Assembly (NCBI GenBank): GCA_943737045.1
Contig: CALSFV010000024.1
Location: 416,001-480,000, forward strand
From: Parapristionchus giblindavisi
Taxonomy: Eukaryota > Nematoda > Chromadorea > Rhabditida > Diplogasteridae
Direction of reading: 5' to 3'
Length of the DNA stretch: 64,000 bases
The position numbers and the translations under genes are program-made. A model generated the notes under the pieces. It had not been told where the DNA came from, did not search any database, and saw only the letters and a program-made list of their open reading frames with translations. Below, piece after piece: positions 62,220 through 64,000 of this stretch (position 1 is the first letter of the stretch; each line of letters starts with the position of its first letter).

Positions 62220-64000
62220 TTAGACTATGGTAGATTCGAGTGACCAATCGATATTTGGACTATACGGAGGATGTCTGGCGAGTAGTAGATCACGGATACT
62301 TTGGGCGGGACCCGGATCGGAGTAAATACGACCTGTGGTTACGGTAGCGTCGTATGAGTCATCGATCGATTCCGTACTGGTTCCGCTACCGTAATCATCG
62401 TTTGAGAACTGTCGAAGTGTGACCGGTACTGTGGCGGTAGCTTCGGTGCCACCGTAATCGTTGGGCGAGGGTTTTCGTGTTGGTACCGTCGGGCATGGTA
62501 CGGTGTTAGAAGCTTTCACGAAATTGGCCGTGATGGCTGTTACTGCCGTCTGATAATTGTAGGGAAATGTATCCATTGCGAGATTTGGTCGATCCGTGAG
62601 ACAACGTTGGAGAGGCATCTTCGTCGGAGAATTTGACTTGTCCCTGAAATAATTGATTGGTATAGATTTTAAAATATATTTTTTATCGATTAATTATTGT
62701 ACATTACGATTGATTATCGTAGGAAAGGGAAGCGTCTCATTTTCTCCCTATTGATTGATTATAGAAGAATGCACACTCTAGATAGAGCGGTGATAGATGA
62801 TTGGCAAGATAAGGGGTTTGCTCTGGCATCGAGTGTGACCTCGAGAGAGTGTGAGAGAGAATGGGAGCTGATGTAGACACGCAACAATTTCAACCAACAT
62901 GACTGCTTGGCGCAATGGTAGCGCGTTCGACTCCAGATCGAAAGGTTGGGCGTTCGATCCGCTCAGTGGTCAGAATCTTTTGCTCATTTTTCTAGGCTCT
63001 ATTTTAGCAGCTAGATTATCATACGTCCTCACTATATAATGTTTTCATGAAAAGAATAGTGCTTATTCTAGATACATCATTGGTTTGTCCTACCGATCTT
63101 CATTAGCTGACCCGACTGTACTACAGTACCTTATCCGAGAGCGAAGACTTGCCGTTCCTTGTCGTGACAAGACACGACGCCATCGTCGTGCGATGCGCCG
63201 TCGATTGGGCATATTCCGTCTCGGACCGAGGACATCCTGAAAGTGGAGGGTTACTGTAAGTTATAGGATACGGTAGTCAGACATCAGCTATCAATATATC
63301 AATCGACCATTATACGGCCATTCGATTGGTCTCACCACGAAAGCTACTACAAGATTACTGTAATTACTTTAATTATCAAATAATTTCAAAACTGTATTAA
63401 AACAAGCGAATCAAGATATGCTGAACTATGAGAATTGGAAAAAGTCGTCTACAGTAATCACACCACTTCACACGCGCAATGCACACACTCTTCAAAAACA
63501 AAAGGCGGCTACAGTACCTTCGTGGTAGTGGTCACACTACACTTGGAGAAAGTTCCATCTAGATGAGTTCTGTTAGAGAAAACAACAAGGACACTACGGA
63601 AGGATTGGTTATTATAGATGTGAGTGGATTATGTGTCGAACAAAGTCCAAAGATCAAAGACCAAAGAACAAAAGTAATATGGTGTAGTGGATGATGTGTC
63701 GAGTGCGCTCAAGTCGTTCTTACCTGTCCAAATTCTCCCACAGAAGGCGCGCACGACGTGTTTTCGATTGAACAGAATGTATATCCATGGGTTGACGCAC
63801 GAATTGAGATTGCCAAAGATTACGAAGAAGATGATGGCCTTGTTGCCTGAATAAGGGTTAATGTAAAGAATACCAGATTAAGGTTCAGGTTACGGTAGAG
63901 CTTTCTGGGTTACGGTAGAGATCGAGAATACGGTCTAACCAGGTTACGGTGGATATATGGACTCCTGGGAGAATAACGGTTACGGTAGCAACTTACTGAT
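62220..64000 (-). CDS. 3' end of vasopressin/oxytocin-like GPCR gene
   Basis: Partial gene; the 5' exons lie beyond the window. Exons: 63997-64000 (end only), 63724-63846, 63130-63236, 62544-62643, 62428-62220. The second encodes TM7: NKAIIFFVIFGNLNSCVNPWIYILF, broken here only by its length, with the NSCxNPWIY signature typical of vasopressin/oxytocin-type receptors, including nematode nematocin receptors, and related CCAP/NPS receptors. The remaining exons give a Ser/Thr-rich intracellular tail ending SLESTIV, a possible class I PDZ ligand. If the gtaaca donor at 62543 is not used, translation stops earlier at about 62511. A tRNA-Trp sits on the other strand in the intron before exon 62544-62643. 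Confidence 0.75.
62901..62972 (+). tRNA. tRNA-Trp (CCA)
   Basis: 72-nt cloverleaf: acceptor GACTGCT / AGTGGTC with two wobble pairs, D-arm GCGCAATGGTAGCGC, anticodon stem TTCGA / TCGAA with loop CTCCAGA, T-arm GGGCGTTCGATCCGCTC, discriminator A. A T-run follows downstream. All stems pair; likely functional. Confidence 0.95.

Overview
This is a eukaryotic window, almost certainly from a free-living or necromenic nematode of the rhabditid/diplogastrid group. The genes are cut into many small exons (about 25-220 bp) by introns with nematode-style splice sites. The recognisable proteins have clear nematode relatives, and splice-acceptor sequences sit just before several start codons, as expected for spliced-leader trans-splicing. 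Genus is not determined; a diplogastrid such as Pristionchus is a guess. I built the exon models by hand by chaining reading frames across GT..AG introns and checking that phase closes at every junction.

Layout. 1-763: 3' end of a Gly/Pro/Gln-rich protein gene (+). 2534-5371: nine-exon gene for a secreted Cys/Gly-rich protein (+). 6667-15981: a 27-exon class A aminergic (D2-like) GPCR gene (-), with two altered core motifs and a long C-terminal tail. 16-33.8 kb: gene-poor, AT-rich DNA holding several transposon-like elements with intact target-site duplications and purine/pyrimidine hexamer repeats. 33.8-35.5 kb: a compact element with an intact tyrosine recombinase gene (+) between short inverted repeats. 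35.5-39.7 kb: no supported gene. 39761-42362: 13-exon gene (-) for an unrecognised acidic/Ser-rich protein with an SxIP motif; a tRNA-Asp lies in one intron. 43097-43697: small secreted Ig-like protein (+). 44147-56971: MOF/KAT8-type histone acetyltransferase (mys-2-like, +). Its 6.1-kb intron 13 contains a complete 15-exon PDZ protein gene on the opposite strand. 58121-61730: ARGLU1-type splicing/transcription factor (+), with a foldback element and a deleted tRNA-Leu copy in its introns. 62220-64000: 3' end of a vasopressin/oxytocin-like (nematocin-type) receptor gene (-), with a tRNA-Trp in an intron.

The genes do not form a pathway. They are chromatin, RNA-processing, signalling and secreted-protein genes in a repeat-rich arm-like setting. 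The most unusual content is the tyrosine-recombinase element, the noncanonical GPCR, the gene nested inside the acetyltransferase gene, and the dense set of short inverted-repeat elements that still show perfect duplications. Several introns also carry runs of a GATCAAA heptamer and the palindrome-like words TTACGGTA and TACTGTA.
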